From Natronorubrum halalkaliphilum (GTDB lineage Archaea; Halobacteriota; Halobacteria; Halobacteriales; Natrialbaceae), in NCBI RefSeq assembly GCF_009834785.1, contig NZ_WUYX01000026.1, forward strand, positions 124,120-188,119: a stretch of DNA of 64,000 nucleotides, in the 5' to 3' direction. Position 1 is the first letter of the stretch. Each line of letters begins with the position of its first letter. Below are positions 41,587-50,178 of this stretch, piece by piece. The notes below the pieces were generated by a model. The model did not search any database and was not told the origin of the DNA. It saw only the letters and a list, made by a program, of their open reading frames with translations. Both the position numbers and the translations under genes were made by a program.

Positions 41587-43979
41587 GCGACGCGGAGTCC
41601 GCGGACGCAGGAGCCGCCGACCCATCGGAGCACGATCAGGAGGCCGTCGACGAAGACGCAGACACAGACGCGTACACGGGATCTGGCGAAAAGCGCCGGG
41701 AGGACGCCGCGTTGCTCTCCGGACGCGCCGAGTACACCGACGACCGCGAGCCGCCGGGAACGGTCCACCTCGCGTTCGTTCGGAGCGAACACGGCCACGC
41801 CGACCTCGAGGAAATCGACACGTCGGCCGCCGAGGCGATGGACGACGTCCTCGGCGCGTACACGTGGGCCGACGTCGAGGCCTCGCCGTCGCCGGGTCGG
41901 CTCCAGCCGCCGGGACTTGACCGGGACGTTCCGGCCCATCCGGTGCTGGCGACGGACCGCGTGCGATACCACGGTCAGCCCGTCGCGGTCGTCGTCGCCG
42001 AGGATCGGTATCGTGCACGCGATGCCGCCGCGGCGGTCGACGTCGAGTACGACCCGCTTGAGGCGGTGGTCGACCCCGAGACGGCGGCAACCGATTCGGA
42101 AGCGCCACGGCTCTTCGAAGCCGCGCCGGACAACATCGCGACGACTGCGGAACTCGGTGACCGCGACGCGACCGAGGAGGCGTTCGCCGCGGCCGACCGG
42201 ACGGTGTCGATCGACCTCGAGAACAACCGGCTTATTTCCTCGGCCCTCGAGCCCCGGGCCGCGATCGGCGAGTTCGATCCCGACGAGGGCTTTACCGTTA
42301 CGGTGACGAGCCAGTCACCCCACGGCCACCGCCGAAAGCTGGCCCACACGCTCGGCGTCCGCGAGGGAGAGGTTCGGGTCGTCTCGCCCCGCGTCGGCGG
42401 CGGCTTCGGCCACAAGGGCCACCACCATCCCGGCGAGGCGATGGCGGCGTGGTGTGCCCGCGAACTCGAGGTCCCCGTGAAGTGGACGGCAACTCGGAGC
42501 GGCAACTACCTCGAGGGGGCACACGGCCGGGACCATCGGACCACGGCGGAGCTAGCAATCGACGACGACGGGACGATCCGCGGACTCAGGGCGGAGACGT
42601 ACGCCAGCGTCGGTGGTTACGGGCTCGGTAGCGGGGCCAGAATGCCGGTCCGATACGGTCGCCTGTTATCGAGTCAGTACGCGATCGACGCCATCCACTG
42701 TGAGACCCGCGCCGTCTTTACCACCACGGCGCCGATCCACTCCTACCGCGGTGCCGGTCGTCCCGAAGCGATCTACGTCACCGAGCGGCTGATCGACGTC
42801 GCCGCCGACGAACTCGGGCTGGACCCCGTCGAACTCCGCCGTCGAAACCTCATCTCGCCAGAGGCGTTTCCCTACGAGACGCCCGTCGGCGCGACCTACG
42901 ACTCGGGCGACTACGAGCCCGCGATGGACAAGGCGCTCGAGGCGATCGGGTACGACGAGCGAACCGACGCCACGGGAGCCGACGACGGCCGACTGCGCGG
43001 CGTCGGAATCGCCAACTACGTCGAGTCCACCGGCGGCGGCTTCGAGAGCGGACTGGTCCGCGTCCTTCCCGATGGAGACGTGGCGGTGTACGCCGGAACG
43101 CACTCCCACGGGCAGGGCCACGAGACGACCTACGCCCAGCTCGTCGCCGACGCGCTCGAGCGTCCGATCGACCGGATTCAGGTCTCCGAGGGCGACACGG
43201 CGGCGATTCCGACCGGAACAGGCACCTTCGGGAGCCGATCGACCATCGTCGGCGGCAACGCCGTCGTTGAGAGCGCCGAAAAGGTACTCGCGAAGGCGCG
43301 ACGGATCGCGGCCACCGAACTCGGCGTCGACTCGGCACAGATCGGCTACGAGGACGGCACGTTCGCGGTCTCCGGAGCGAACGATTCCGTCTCGGCCGAG
43401 GCCGTCTCGGGCGCCGACGAGACGGTTTCGTTCGAGGACATCGCCGATACGGCGTACGGCTGGGGACTTCCCGACGACCTCGAGCCGGGGCTGGAATCGA
43501 CGACCTTCTACGACCTGGACGGAGCGGCGTACACCTTCGGGACCCACGCCTGTGTCGTCGCCGTCGACCCCGACACCGGCGACGTGGAACTCGAGCGGTA
43601 TTTCGCAGTCGACGACTGCGGCGAGCGCGTCAACCCGCTCATCGTCGAAGGACAGGTCCACGGCGGCGTCGCCCAGGGGATCGGCCAGGCGCGCTACGAA
43701 CAGGTCGCCTACGACGATGACGGGACCCTACTGACCGAGACGATGGACAGCTACGGCGTACCGCGGGCCGCCGACCTGCCGTCGATCGAGACCGATTCGA
43801 CCGTGACTCCGAGCCCCCTGAACGAACTCGGCGTCAAGGGGATCGGCGAGGCCGGCACCATCGCCGCCCCGCCGGCCGTCGTCAACGCCGTCTGCGACGC
43901 GCTCGATATCACCCACGTCGATATGCCGCTTACTGAAGAGCACGTCTGGCGGGCGATTTCGGACCAAAACGAGGAGTAG
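41583..43979 (+). CDS. Molybdenum hydroxylase catalytic large subunit (xanthine/aldehyde oxidase family)
   Basis: 798 residues. N-terminal a/b hammerhead (about 30-160), then molybdopterin-binding domain: VSPRVGGGFGHKGHHHPGEA, HSYRGAGRPEAIYVTERLID, THSHGQGHETTYAQLVADAL, TGTFGSRSTIVGGNAV, and ELGVKGIGEAGTIAAPP, whose Glu is the expected catalytic base. The CO dehydrogenase loop AYxCSFR is absent (SYRGAGRPE instead), so the operon is a general hydroxylase of an aldehyde, purine or other N-heterocycle rather than CO dehydrogenase. Together with the amidohydrolase and FAH genes this supports oxidation of a heterocycle. Confidence 0.92.
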   Translation: MSDAESADAGAADPSEHDQEAVDEDADTDAYTGSGEKRREDAALLSGRAEYTDDREPPGTVHLAFVRSEHGHADLEEIDTSAAEAMDDVLGAYTWADVEASPSPGRLQPPGLDRDVPAHPVLATDRVRYHGQPVAVVVAEDRYRARDAAAAVDVEYDPLEAVVDPETAATDSEAPRLFEAAPDNIATTAELGDRDATEEAFAAADRTVSIDLENNRLISSALEPRAAIGEFDPDEGFTVTVTSQSPHGHRRKLAHTLGVREGEVRVVSPRVGGGFGHKGHHHPGEAMAAWCARELEVPVKWTATRSGNYLEGAHGRDHRTTAELAIDDDGTIRGLRAETYASVGGYGLGSGARMPVRYGRLLSSQYAIDAIHCETRAVFTTTAPIHSYRGAGRPEAIYVTERLIDVAADELGLDPVELRRRNLISPEAFPYETPVGATYDSGDYEPAMDKALEAIGYDERTDATGADDGRLRGVGIANYVESTGGGFESGLVRVLPDGDVAVYAGTHSHGQGHETTYAQLVADALERPIDRIQVSEGDTAAIPTGTGTFGSRSTIVGGNAVVESAEKVLAKARRIAATELGVDSAQIGYEDGTFAVSGANDSVSAEAVSGADETVSFEDIADTAYGWGLPDDLEPGLESTTFYDLDGAAYTFGTHACVVAVDPDTGDVELERYFAVDDCGERVNPLIVEGQVHGGVAQGIGQARYEQVAYDDDGTLLTETMDSYGVPRAADLPSIETDSTVTPSPLNELGVKGIGEAGTIAAPPAVVNAVCDALDITHVDMPLTEEHVWRAISDQNEE

Positions 43980-44003
43980 GGTCGGGCCTCCTGGTTCACG
44001 GCG

Positions 44004-44438
44004 TTATAAGGACGAGTTCGTGTGTGTACCGAACCCAGTTGTCAGATACGTCTGCGTCTGGAGTCCGGTGTGGTACCGCTGAACGATCTCGGATTGATGT
44101 TCCGGACAGGCCAGAACGACGGTCGCCCCGTTCTGGATCGGTATCATGGGATGGGCCGAATTGTACGGCGCGAGGCGACAGCTGGGACAACTGATCCCGC
44201 CGGCCGGCCGGTGATCCAGGAGCTCCGCCGCGTCTTCGGTCGTCAACCCGCAGACCGATCTGAACTCCTCGAGGTGTTCGTCACAGCCGATCGCGGGAAT
44301 CGTAAGCTGATCCAGAAGGAGAAACGAAAGAGACTGCCGGCTCTCGGACTGCAGAGCGGACTGACACTCGTCACAGTTGACCGGCGAATGCCCCTCGTGA
44401 CCGTCCGGCTGGGAGTGCTGGAACTCTGCTGATCGCAT
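44004..44438 (-). CDS. Haloarchaeal multi-zinc-site protein, unknown function
   Basis: 144 residues from the ATG at 44438. Repeated Cys/His pairs suggest two to three zinc sites: NCDECQSAL, GCDEHLEEFRSVCG, ISCPSCRLAPY and ACPEHQSEIV. No membrane segment. The sequence is short and basic-neutral compared with neighbours. It is convergent with the hydroxylase and divergent from the M28 peptidase gene. No known family can be named with confidence; a regulatory or adaptor role is possible. Confidence 0.65.
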   Translation of the reverse strand: MRSAEFQHSQPDGHEGHSPVNCDECQSALQSESRQSLSFLLLDQLTIPAIGCDEHLEEFRSVCGLTTEDAAELLDHRPAGGISCPSCRLAPYNSAHPMIPIQNGATVVLACPEHQSEIVQRYHTGLQTQTYLTTGFGTHTNSSL

Positions 44439-44607
44439 TACTGTACCGGCAGGTCGCCACACAGGTAAGTGATGGGGCGGCTCTCAGCCCACAAACCCGG
44501 CCGTGGTGAACGCTCGAGCGCGAGAGAATCCACACGAACGCCGGGAACGACTGGAACGAGTGGCCGCATTCCACAACTTCTTTGCACGGTCACACTCCCT
44601 TCCGTCC

Positions 44608-45951
44608 ATGACCAAACTGCCGAACGACGTCGTCGGTGACGCGTACACGAGCACCTACCACTGGGAACTTCTCGAGGATCTGGTCGACATCGGTAACCGG
44701 ATGGCGGGCCAGGAGGGCGAACGGCAGGGCGCCGAACGCGTCCGAAAGGCCTTCAGCGAGATCGGCCTGCAGAACGTCCATATCGACGAGTTCGAGATCG
44801 ACGGCTGGTGGCGCGGCGACGCCGCGTTGTCCACCAGCGGCGTCCACGAGGACACCTTCGCGGCCGACTACCAGGTGATCGGTCTCCCGGGCACGCCGAG
44901 TGAGACCGTCGAGGCGGAGCTCGTCGACGTCGGCTACGGTCGCCCGGCAGACTTTGCGGAGGCGGACCTCGAGGGAAACATCGCGATGGCCTCGAGCGAG
45001 ACGCCCGACGACCACGAGCGCAGACTCCACCGGATGGAAAAGTACGTCAGCGCGGTCGACGGCGGCGCGGTCGGCTTCGTCTTCCGCAATCACGTCGCGG
45101 GCTGTTTGCCGGCGACCGGCGAAATCGGCTACGATAACCGCCCCGGTCCCATCCCGGCGGTAGGCGTCTCGAAGGAGGTCGGAGATCGGCTACTGCGACA
45201 CGCTTCGGACGGCTCGCTCCGGGTCGAACTCGACGTGGACGCCCGCAACGAGCGCACCGAATCGGTGAACGTCATCGGCGAGGCCGGACCGGACACCGAC
45301 GACGTCGTGATGGTGACCGCTCACCTCGACGCCCACGACATCGCCGAGGGAGCCAACGATAACGGTGCGGGTACCGCTCTGGTCTGCGAGATCGCGCGGC
45401 TGCTCAAACGGGTCGAGGACGATCTCGAGACCCGCGTGCGGTTCGTTCCGTTCGGGTCGGAAGAGATCGGATTGCAAGGTGCCGCCCATTCGGTGGCGAC
45501 CCAGGACCTGTCGAACGTCAAGTGCGTCATCAACATCGACGGCGCCGGCAACTCTCGAACGCTCCGCGTCAACGCCAACGAGTTCGACGGTCTACGGAAT
45601 TTGTTCGAGGAAATTACCGACGAGTTCGACGTTCCGCTGGTGACGGACGACACCATCAGCCCCCACGGCGATCAGTGGGCGTTTGTCCAGGAAGGAGTTC
45701 CGGCGTCGATGACGTCGTCGACGTCCGAATCCAGCGGCCGAGGCTGGGGGCACACCCACGCCGACACGCTGGACAAACTCGACGTCCGAGACCTCCGTGA
45801 GCTGTCCGCGCTCATCGGCTCGGCGGCGTTTACCGCCGCCGAAGACGACCGGGAGTTTGCGCCCCGTTCTCGAGCGGAGACCAGGGAGATGATCGACGAC
45901 GGCTACGTCCAGGAGTTGAAGATCGGCGGCCGGTGGCCCTACGACGAGTAG
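44608..45951 (+). CDS. M28-family zinc metallopeptidase with PA-type insert
   Basis: 447 residues from the ATG at 44608 (upstream codons back to 44503 lack family character). Aminopeptidase fold of family M28: cap region with an inserted PA-like domain (about 90-215), then zinc ligands in TAHLDAHDIAEGANDNGAG (His and two Asp), FGSEEIGLQGA (catalytic Glu-Glu), VINIDGAGN, and GHTHADTLDKLD (His). No signal peptide, so cytoplasmic. It would remove N-terminal residues or hydrolyse small amides; placed at the end of the catabolic island it may process an amide intermediate. Confidence 0.9.
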   Translation: MTKLPNDVVGDAYTSTYHWELLEDLVDIGNRMAGQEGERQGAERVRKAFSEIGLQNVHIDEFEIDGWWRGDAALSTSGVHEDTFAADYQVIGLPGTPSETVEAELVDVGYGRPADFAEADLEGNIAMASSETPDDHERRLHRMEKYVSAVDGGAVGFVFRNHVAGCLPATGEIGYDNRPGPIPAVGVSKEVGDRLLRHASDGSLRVELDVDARNERTESVNVIGEAGPDTDDVVMVTAHLDAHDIAEGANDNGAGTALVCEIARLLKRVEDDLETRVRFVPFGSEEIGLQGAAHSVATQDLSNVKCVINIDGAGNSRTLRVNANEFDGLRNLFEEITDEFDVPLVTDDTISPHGDQWAFVQEGVPASMTSSTSESSGRGWGHTHADTLDKLDVRDLRELSALIGSAAFTAAEDDREFAPRSRAETREMIDDGYVQELKIGGRWPYDE

Positions 45952-46214
45952 GATCATCTCGGCCTCAGTTCCGTTTGTTCTCGGTCCGTATCTCCGGAAC
46001 CACTCTGTCTTCGAAACGGAAAGCAGCGACAGCTAACACCAGCGTCACGATAGTTGGTAGCTGTCTGTGACCAGTGTGTCTGCGATCGACGACAGTCGGC
46101 GGCTACCATCGTTGGAGGCCGGGGAAGCGACATCTTTCGGGCCGAAGTGCGTCGAGTTCGTCGCCAGTTGATCCGCGGGGACACCCACGGCTAGCAACGC
46201 TCGGTGGGGCCCGA

Positions 46215-46640
46215 TTATCGGACGACGATGACCGGAACCGGCGCCCGACGGACGACGTTCTCTGCAACGCTACCGAGAAGCATCCGCGAGACACCCTCGC
46301 GGCCGTGGCTGCCGATAACAATCGTGTCGTATGCTTCGTTCTCCGCTCGCTCGACGATACGGTGGTCCGGCGTCCCGGTATCGATTTCGGTCTCCAGATT
46401 ACGGCCGCGTTCTTCGGCTACGGCTGTCGCTTCATCGAGGATGGTCTGTCCGTGTTCATCGGCTTCCTTCGCGCCGGGAATCCTGTTTTCCGGGTCTTCG
46501 AACGCCGCCCAGTATCCCTCCGGAATCGGAACGACGTACAGGGCGGTAATGTCGGCCTCAGAGAATTGTTCGAACGCGTACTCGAGCGCCTTTTCCGACG
46601 GTGGCGAGCCGTCGTACGGGACAAGGATTTGCTCGCTCAT
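46215..46640 (-). CDS. Universal stress protein A family
   Basis: 141 residues from the ATG at 46640, with an A/T-rich TATA element at 46661-46675 upstream. One UspA domain: ILVPYDGSPPSEKALEYAF start and ATP-binding end IVIGSHGREGVSRMLLGS, which matches the G-x2-G-x9-G-S motif. ATP-binding UspA proteins act in stress and starvation. Divergent from a second UspA gene (46893-47351). Confidence 0.92.
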   Translation of the reverse strand: MSEQILVPYDGSPPSEKALEYAFEQFSEADITALYVVPIPEGYWAAFEDPENRIPGAKEADEHGQTILDEATAVAEERGRNLETEIDTGTPDHRIVERAENEAYDTIVIGSHGREGVSRMLLGSVAENVVRRAPVPVIVVR

Positions 46641-46660
46641 GTGTGCCCCTATGCGTGCTT

Positions 46661-46675
46661 TCGATATAATATATT
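46661..46675 (-). promoter_or_regulatory. TATA-rich promoter of the UspA gene
   Basis: On the coding strand AATATATTATATCGA centres about 28 bases before the ATG at 46640, consistent with a leaderless transcript. Confidence 0.5.
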
Positions 46676-46892
46676 CACATATGGGAGGCAGAATGAAACG
46701 TGAATTGAACAACGGGGTCAGCCAGCGGCGATGACTCCGTGGCAGGTCCGATGTGTCGATACTTCGCCCGCCGAGCACACGCCCGAGTTACAGCGGGTGA
46801 CTAAGCGGGGTGCAGTTAAACGCCGGGGGAAACGCCACAACAGGAGGAACGGTACCTCAGTTTTATTCCCTCGTATCGGGAAGAGACGATCG

Positions 46893-47351
46893 ATGTACGA
46901 CAGTATTCTACTCCCGACGGACATGAGCCCCGGTGTCGACCGAGCCATCGAACACGCTATCGACGCCGCCGAACGGTACGACGCGGATCTGCACGTGCTG
47001 TACGTCGTCGACGCAGACGCGTACAGTTCCTATCCCGGCGACGAGTACGTCCACGAGTTCGAAGGCCTCGAGAACGCGCTCGAACAGGCCGGTCGCGATG
47101 CGGTCGAGGAAATTACCGATCGGGCGGCTGCTGCCGACCTCGAGACGGTGAGTGAAATTCGCCACGGCGTCCCACACGAAGAGATTCTTGCGTACGGCGA
47201 CGAAGCCGATATCGGACTCACGGTGGTCGGGTCGAAGAACCGGTCAGGCGAGTACCGACGAATGCTCGGAAGCGTCGCCGAACGCGTCGCGCGTCAGTCC
47301 GAACGGCCGGTAACGATCATCAAAACGCCCGTCGAGGAGACGGATACCTGA
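46893..47351 (+). CDS. Universal stress protein A family
   Basis: 152 residues from the ATG at 46893. One UspA domain: SILLPTDMSPGVDRAIEHAI start and TVVGSKNRSGEYRRMLGSVA end. The nucleotide motif has GSKN where the ATP type has GxxG, so nucleotide binding may be weaker. Divergent from the UspA gene at 46215-46640; the shared 250 bases should carry both promoters. Confidence 0.92.
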   Translation: MYDSILLPTDMSPGVDRAIEHAIDAAERYDADLHVLYVVDADAYSSYPGDEYVHEFEGLENALEQAGRDAVEEITDRAAAADLETVSEIRHGVPHEEILAYGDEADIGLTVVGSKNRSGEYRRMLGSVAERVARQSERPVTIIKTPVEETDT

Positions 47352-47395
47352 TTCGGGATTCGGCTGATGGCTCGGACGGGAGCCCCCAGCAGCGA

Positions 47396-48439
47396 CTACG
47401 CCGAGAGTTCGGATGCAACCGGGTTCGCGTGCTCGAGCGTTTCGAGGAACGCTTCGGCGTCGAGCGCCGCCATGCTGCCGGTCCCGGCGGCGGTAACCGC
47501 CTGCCGATAGTTTGGGTCCGCGACGTCTCCGGCAGCGAACACGCCCTCGACCGCCGTTTCCGTCGTCGCTCGACCGGCGTCGTCCGATCGGGTGAAGAGA
47601 TACCCGCTCTCGTCGCGTTCGACGGTGGTTCCCTCGAGGAACTCGGTATTCGGCGTGTGCCCGATTCCGTAGAAGACGCCGCCGATCTCGATCGTCTCTC
47701 GTTCGACATCGGCCCCGTTCGCGGCCCGGTTTGCGGGGTAGCCGTCCGGATGCGAGACGAGCGTGGCACCGGTGACACCCGTCTCTCGTGAGCCGTGGAT
47801 CCCCTCGAGTTCCGTATTCCAGCGGAACTCGATAGCCTCGTGGGTGCGGGCGCGATCGGCCATAATTTCGGAGGCTCGAAGGTCTTCGCGTCGGTGAACT
47901 ACCGTCACGCTGTCGGCGAATTTCGCGAGGAAGAGCGCCTCTTCCATCGCGCTGTCGCCGCCGCCGATGACGAGGACGTCGTCGCCGCGGTGGAACGCGC
48001 CGTCACAGGTCGCACATGTCGAGAGCCCGTAGCCCATGAGTTCGTCCTCGCCGTCGGCACCGACCCAGCGAGCGCTCGCGCCGCTCGCGACGATCAGCGC
48101 ACGCGTTCGCAGCGTCGTGCCGTCCGAAAGTTCGAGTTCGAGCGGACGACTCTCGAGTGCGACGTCCTCGACGGTCCCGTGCGTGAATTCGGCGCCGAAC
48201 GCCGTCGCTTGCTCTTTGCCGTTCTGGATTAACTCCATCCCGCCGACGCCGTCGGGGAAGCCGAGGTAGTTCTCGACGTCGGTCGTCAACGTCAGCTGAC
48301 CGCCCGGTTCGGGTCCCTCGAGCACCAGCGGCTCGAGATCGGCTCGCGCGGCGTAGACGGCCGCCGAGAGACCCGCGACGCCGGAGCCGACGATGATTAC
48401 GTCGCGGACGAGTTCGGTCGCAGTGTCGCCCGCGCTCAT
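47396..48439 (-). CDS. trxB: Thioredoxin reductase (FAD/NAD(P)-dependent)
   Basis: 347 residues from the ATG at 48439. FAD motif VIIVGSGVAGLSAAVYAA, redox pair LSTCATCDGAFHRG (CATC), pyridine-nucleotide motif VLVIGGGDSAMEEALFL and FAD end EGVFAAGDVADPNYRQAV: a complete low-molecular-weight thioredoxin reductase. It keeps the thioredoxin encoded just upstream reduced. Its start overlaps the thioredoxin stop (48436-48439), so the two are translated together under the promoter near 48841. Confidence 0.93.
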   Translation of the reverse strand: MSAGDTATELVRDVIIVGSGVAGLSAAVYAARADLEPLVLEGPEPGGQLTLTTDVENYLGFPDGVGGMELIQNGKEQATAFGAEFTHGTVEDVALESRPLELELSDGTTLRTRALIVASGASARWVGADGEDELMGYGLSTCATCDGAFHRGDDVLVIGGGDSAMEEALFLAKFADSVTVVHRREDLRASEIMADRARTHEAIEFRWNTELEGIHGSRETGVTGATLVSHPDGYPANRAANGADVERETIEIGGVFYGIGHTPNTEFLEGTTVERDESGYLFTRSDDAGRATTETAVEGVFAAGDVADPNYRQAVTAAGTGSMAALDAEAFLETLEHANPVASELSA

Positions 48440-48795
48440 TCGGTGTACCCCTCGATCAGGTCTCGGAGTCGGTCCGCCGGCAGCGCGCCGGTGTGCTGTT
48501 CGGCCTGGTTGCCGTCCGCATACAGGACGAGCGTCGGAACGCCACGTACGCCGTACGATCCCGCGAGTTGCTGGTGTTCGTCGACGTCGACTTTCGCGAT
48601 CACGGCCTCGGTTTCGGCCGCCAGTCCGTCGAGGACCGGCTCGAGCATCTGGCAGGGGCCACACCAGTCAGCGTAGAAGTCCACGAGAACGACGTCGTGC
48701 TTCGATGTAACGTCCTCGAGGTGGGCTTCGCTCTCAATGGAGACCGGTTCGTCGATCGATCCTCCCGAAGCGTCGCCGCGTGCATCAGTTGCCAT
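48436..48795 (-). CDS. trxA: Thioredoxin
   Basis: 119 residues from the ATG at 48795, with a GTG one codon upstream as alternative. An acidic 25-residue lead precedes a thioredoxin fold with VLVDFYADWCGPCQMLEP (WCGPC) and the cis-Pro segment GVRGVPTLVLYADGN. All hallmark residues are present. It should be the general thiol reductant, regenerated by the coupled trxB. The promoter contains the CAATATTG-type motif shared with other thiol genes in this window. Confidence 0.93.
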   Translation of the reverse strand: MATDARGDASGGSIDEPVSIESEAHLEDVTSKHDVVLVDFYADWCGPCQMLEPVLDGLAAETEAVIAKVDVDEHQQLAGSYGVRGVPTLVLYADGNQAEQHTGALPADRLRDLIEGYTE

Positions 48796-48840
48796 CACGT
48801 TCTCCTACGGCCCAGAGGTATTTAAGGATTTTGTGAGTAG

Positions 48841-48856
48841 TGTACAATATTGACTC
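48841..48856 (-). promoter_or_regulatory. Shared redox-gene motif before trxA-trxB
   Basis: TGTACAATATTGACTC, with the self-complementary centre CAATATTG, lies 46 bases upstream of the trxA ATG. It matches the motif at 49551-49567, 50137-50148, 55418-55430 and 61089-61100. Confidence 0.5.
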
Positions 48857-49105
48857 AGGTAGCGGATCTCCTTTCACTGACAATGTGAGTATTAGCGACC
48901 ACCAACTATAGCGAATTCACGGCCTATTTGCGAGTTTTTCGGCTCAGACGACGGTCTCGGTGCTGTGTCGATGCTACTTGACTCAATCAGAGTGGGATAG
49001 TACTGTTGTGGTAACAATGCAAAACAATAGGGAAGAGAAACAGAGAACGCAAGCCAAAACCTACCGGAGTTCCGGTCTGGTCCGGAGGCAGATCGCCGTC
49101 GTTCG

Positions 49106-49510
49106 TTAGCCTTCGACCGGTGTCGGACCGTCGTCGACGTGTTCGTACTTGTCCTCGAACTCCTGGATAAGCTGTCCCATCTTCGCGTACCAGTCGTTCA
49201 GCATCCGCTGCATGTCGTCTGCGATCTGATCCGGATCCGTCGGGGAGTAGACGTGGTAGTAGCCGCCCTGATCGTAGTTGATCTGCTCCTTCTGAATGAA
49301 CCCGCTCTGGAGCAGTCGCTGGATCGACCGGTAGGCCGTCGAGCGCTCGCGGTCGACCCGGTCGGCGACCTCATCGATCGTCAGCGGTTCTTCGCTTTCG
49401 ACCATCGCGCGGAAGCAGTCCTTGTCGAGTTGCTTGAGACCGTGGATACACTCCAGTAAGCCTTCACATTCCATATCCTGCTGGAGTTGTTCCGCCATTG
49501 AGTCAGCCAT
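49106..49510 (-). CDS. TrmB-like winged-helix regulator with N-terminal cysteines, candidate thiol-sensing
   Basis: 134 residues from the ATG at 49510. Residues about 28-85 are a winged helix: LTIDEVADRVDRERSTAYRS then LLQSGFIQKEQ, with the wing YYHVYSP. The N-terminus has three cysteines in MECEGLLECIHG and DKDCF, the C-terminus a coiled helix for dimerisation. Cysteine-containing TrmB-like regulators of thiol stress are known in haloarchaea (OxsR is the example recalled), but identity with one cannot be asserted from sequence alone. Its own promoter carries the CAATATT motif found before trxA and other thiol genes, fitting autoregulation. Confidence 0.83.
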   Translation of the reverse strand: MADSMAEQLQQDMECEGLLECIHGLKQLDKDCFRAMVESEEPLTIDEVADRVDRERSTAYRSIQRLLQSGFIQKEQINYDQGGYYHVYSPTDPDQIADDMQRMLNDWYAKMGQLIQEFEDKYEHVDDGPTPVEG

Positions 49511-49550
49511 TATCTTAACTCGAGGTACGAACCGCGGCAGTATAAGAGTT

Positions 49551-49567
49551 GTGTGAATATTGCGCAA
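49551..49567 (-). promoter_or_regulatory. Shared redox-gene motif before the winged-helix regulator
   Basis: On the coding strand CTTGCGCAATATTCACA, just upstream of a TATA-like CTTATA, about 41 bases before the ATG at 49510. Confidence 0.5.
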
Positions 49568-50136
49568 GTTCGGTCTGCAGCCGGTTCAGCCGTCGGAAAC
49601 CGTAATTGTGACCTCAACTCGTCGTGCAGGGTGGACCCGTGGATCCGGTCTCGAATCAGTTCTCACCCGCAGTGAACGCCATTTCAGTCCCCCTGGCCGT
49701 TTCGACACTCCGGCAGTCACCCATCCACGACTCGAGCGTACCGCGACGTTCCGATCAAAGGGAAGCCGCCATCCGAAGACTGAACAGGACTTGTGCCCGG
49801 CAGCGTGATACCTACCCCACAGAGAATCGTTCATCTGCGTCTGCACGGGTACCCGAACGGCGGTGGTGAGCGTGAGCACGCCCGTACCATCTGTCATAGC
49901 AACGAATACCGAGTCCGGCAGTTTCGTCCCGAGGCCACACGCGATGGAGTTGGACGATACGAGTCCGGCGGCGGCAACTACCTCAGTATGTTGCAGAGAG
50001 AGTCCAAAATAGGGCAATAAGACTCCGTCCAGCGGTCGTCCAAACGTTCCATATTGCCACTCGTATGGGTCTTCGGTGGTTCTCGAGCGCAAATCTCGAT
50101 GTTACGGCTCACCGTCAGTGTATAGAAATGGACTGG
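49568..50136. other. Long intergenic stretch, nothing firmly supported
   Basis: About 570 bases. A minus-strand frame at 49586-50092 includes VVAAAGLVSSNSIACGLGT, but its third-base GC is lower than in neighbouring genes and no family is recognised. It may be a relic or chance; no intact gene is claimed. Confidence 0.35.
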
Positions 50137-50148
50137 TTGCACAATACT
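50137..50148 (+). promoter_or_regulatory. Shared redox-gene motif before the VKOR-like gene
   Basis: TTGCACAATACT ends 31 bases before the ATG at 50179. The identical 12 bases precede the thioredoxin gene at 61129 at nearly the same distance (29 bases). Confidence 0.6.
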
Positions 50149-50178
50149 TTTGTACTACCGCCGTCAACCCAGTATTGT

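Noticed and set aside
40234..42108. 624-residue minus-strand frame opposite the molybdenum hydroxylase genes
   Set aside because: Composition is Arg/Pro-rich and it mirrors three well-supported genes on the other strand. A shadow frame.
41583..43979. Carbon monoxide dehydrogenase large subunit
   Set aside because: The diagnostic AYxCSFR active-site loop is absent. The SYRGAGRPE loop fits a general xanthine/aldehyde-type hydroxylase.
49106..49510. Naming the winged-helix regulator OxsR
   Set aside because: Cysteines, context and fold are suggestive, but identity cannot be shown without an alignment, so no gene symbol is given.
49586..50092. 168-residue minus-strand frame between the regulator and VKOR genes
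   Set aside because: No recognisable domain and weaker third-position GC than neighbours. Kept only as a note on the gap.
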